From NCBI GenBank assembly GCA_018399515.1, contig JAGYOB010000315.1:1-5864 (forward strand): a stretch of DNA of 5,864 bases. The letters are read 5' to 3'. Below are positions 5,583-5,864 of the stretch, piece by piece. The notes under the pieces are model-generated. The model searched no databases, was not told the DNA's origin, and worked only from the letters and a program-made list of their open reading frames with translations. Each line of letters begins with the position of its first letter. Within the stretch, counting starts at the first letter, position 1. Source of the DNA: Candidatus Nanopelagicales bacterium. GTDB lineage: Bacteria; Actinomycetota; Actinomycetes; S36-B12. A program made the position numbers and the translations under genes.

Positions 5583-5864
5583 TCAGGCTTTCAGCGCGTC
5601 CACGACGCAGCTGCCCAGGCTGGCCACGGCCGAGAAGCCGTCGTCCTCAGGTAGGAACGTCGTGACGACACCGTCTTCGATGACCATCGCGTAACGCTTC
5701 GATCGCGTGCCCAGTCCAAAACCACTCGCGTCAACGGCCATCCCGATCGCCTCGGTGAATTCACCATTGCCATCGGAAACCATCGTGATCTCCTCGCCTA
5801 CCCCCTGTGACGACGCCCAGGCCTCCATCACGAACGGATCGTTGGTCGCGATGCATGCGATGCG
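5583..5864 (-). CDS. Peroxiredoxin, PRX5-like, C-terminal 93 residues (N-terminus beyond the window)
   Basis: The C-terminal part of a thiol peroxidase that reduces hydrogen peroxide and organic hydroperoxides in the cytoplasm. The fragment reads IACIATNDPFVMEAW (2-16), MVSDGNGEFTEAIGM (28-42), GLGTRSKRYAMVIEDGVV (50-67), then a short acidic stretch and the end LKA. These are conserved blocks of the atypical 2-Cys, PRX5-like subfamily. R57 in KRYAM aligns with the conserved active-site arginine. The peroxidatic cysteine region, normally near residue 45-60 of the full protein, lies outside the window, so activity cannot be judged. The usual end of this family near FxVSSAE is replaced by FSAVASLGSC, placing a cysteine (C86) eight residues from the C-terminus. 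The gene converges with helD. The start lies off the edge; the in-frame GTG and ATG at 5831 and 5828 are internal. Confidence 0.88.
   Translation of the reverse strand, partial: RIACIATNDPFVMEAWASSQGVGEEITMVSDGNGEFTEAIGMAVDASGFGLGTRSKRYAMVIEDGVVTTFLPEDDGFSAVASLGSCVVDALKA

Noticed and set aside
1..5864. CRISPR arrays, tRNA/rRNA genes, insertion sequences, attachment sites
   Set aside because: I looked for regularly spaced repeats, cloverleaf-like segments and transposase motifs on both strands and saw none.

Overview
The window is GC-rich with dense G/C third codon positions, and it carries an L,D-transpeptidase with the mycobacterial-type C-terminal tail and a HelD/HelR-type RNA polymerase motor. 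Together these point to a chromosomal segment of an actinomycete (Actinomycetota). I cannot name the genus. No RNA genes, mobile elements, insertion sequences or CRISPR arrays are visible, and six protein genes plus one small coupled ORF fill the window.

Left part, minus strand (1-588): a two-gene operon. A 49-residue membrane protein that looks like the DUF5993 family comes first, followed by a DsbB-like thiol oxidoreductase cut by the left edge. The DsbB keeps the CPLC active-site pair, but the visible part has no second cysteine pair. The operon diverges from a plus-strand PLP-dependent low-specificity L-threonine aldolase (737-1789). The shared upstream region holds a perfect 19-bp inverted repeat and a possible leaderless promoter for the aldolase.

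Middle, plus strand: after a hairpin that spans the aldolase stop codon comes a membrane-anchored L,D-transpeptidase (1920-2960) with an Ig-like domain, a YkuD catalytic domain (SHGCTN) and a tryptophan-rich C-terminal tail. It builds or remodels 3-3 peptidoglycan cross-links.

Right part: a small acidic ORF (3072-3245) overlaps by ATGA the start of a 756-residue HelD/HelR-type ATPase (3242-5512), which would free stalled or rifamycin-bound RNA polymerase. A convergent minus-strand peroxiredoxin of the PRX5-like type enters from the right edge. Two short related hairpins lie in the 70-bp gap between them.

The genes do not form one pathway. A loose theme is envelope and redox upkeep plus stress and antibiotic tolerance: extracytoplasmic disulfide chemistry, L,D-cross-linking, RNA polymerase rescue and peroxide removal. 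That link is inference. I found no convincing new multi-gene system. The least explained items are the small protein coupled to helD, the DUF5993-DsbB pair with its possible upstream ORF, and the 19-bp palindrome.
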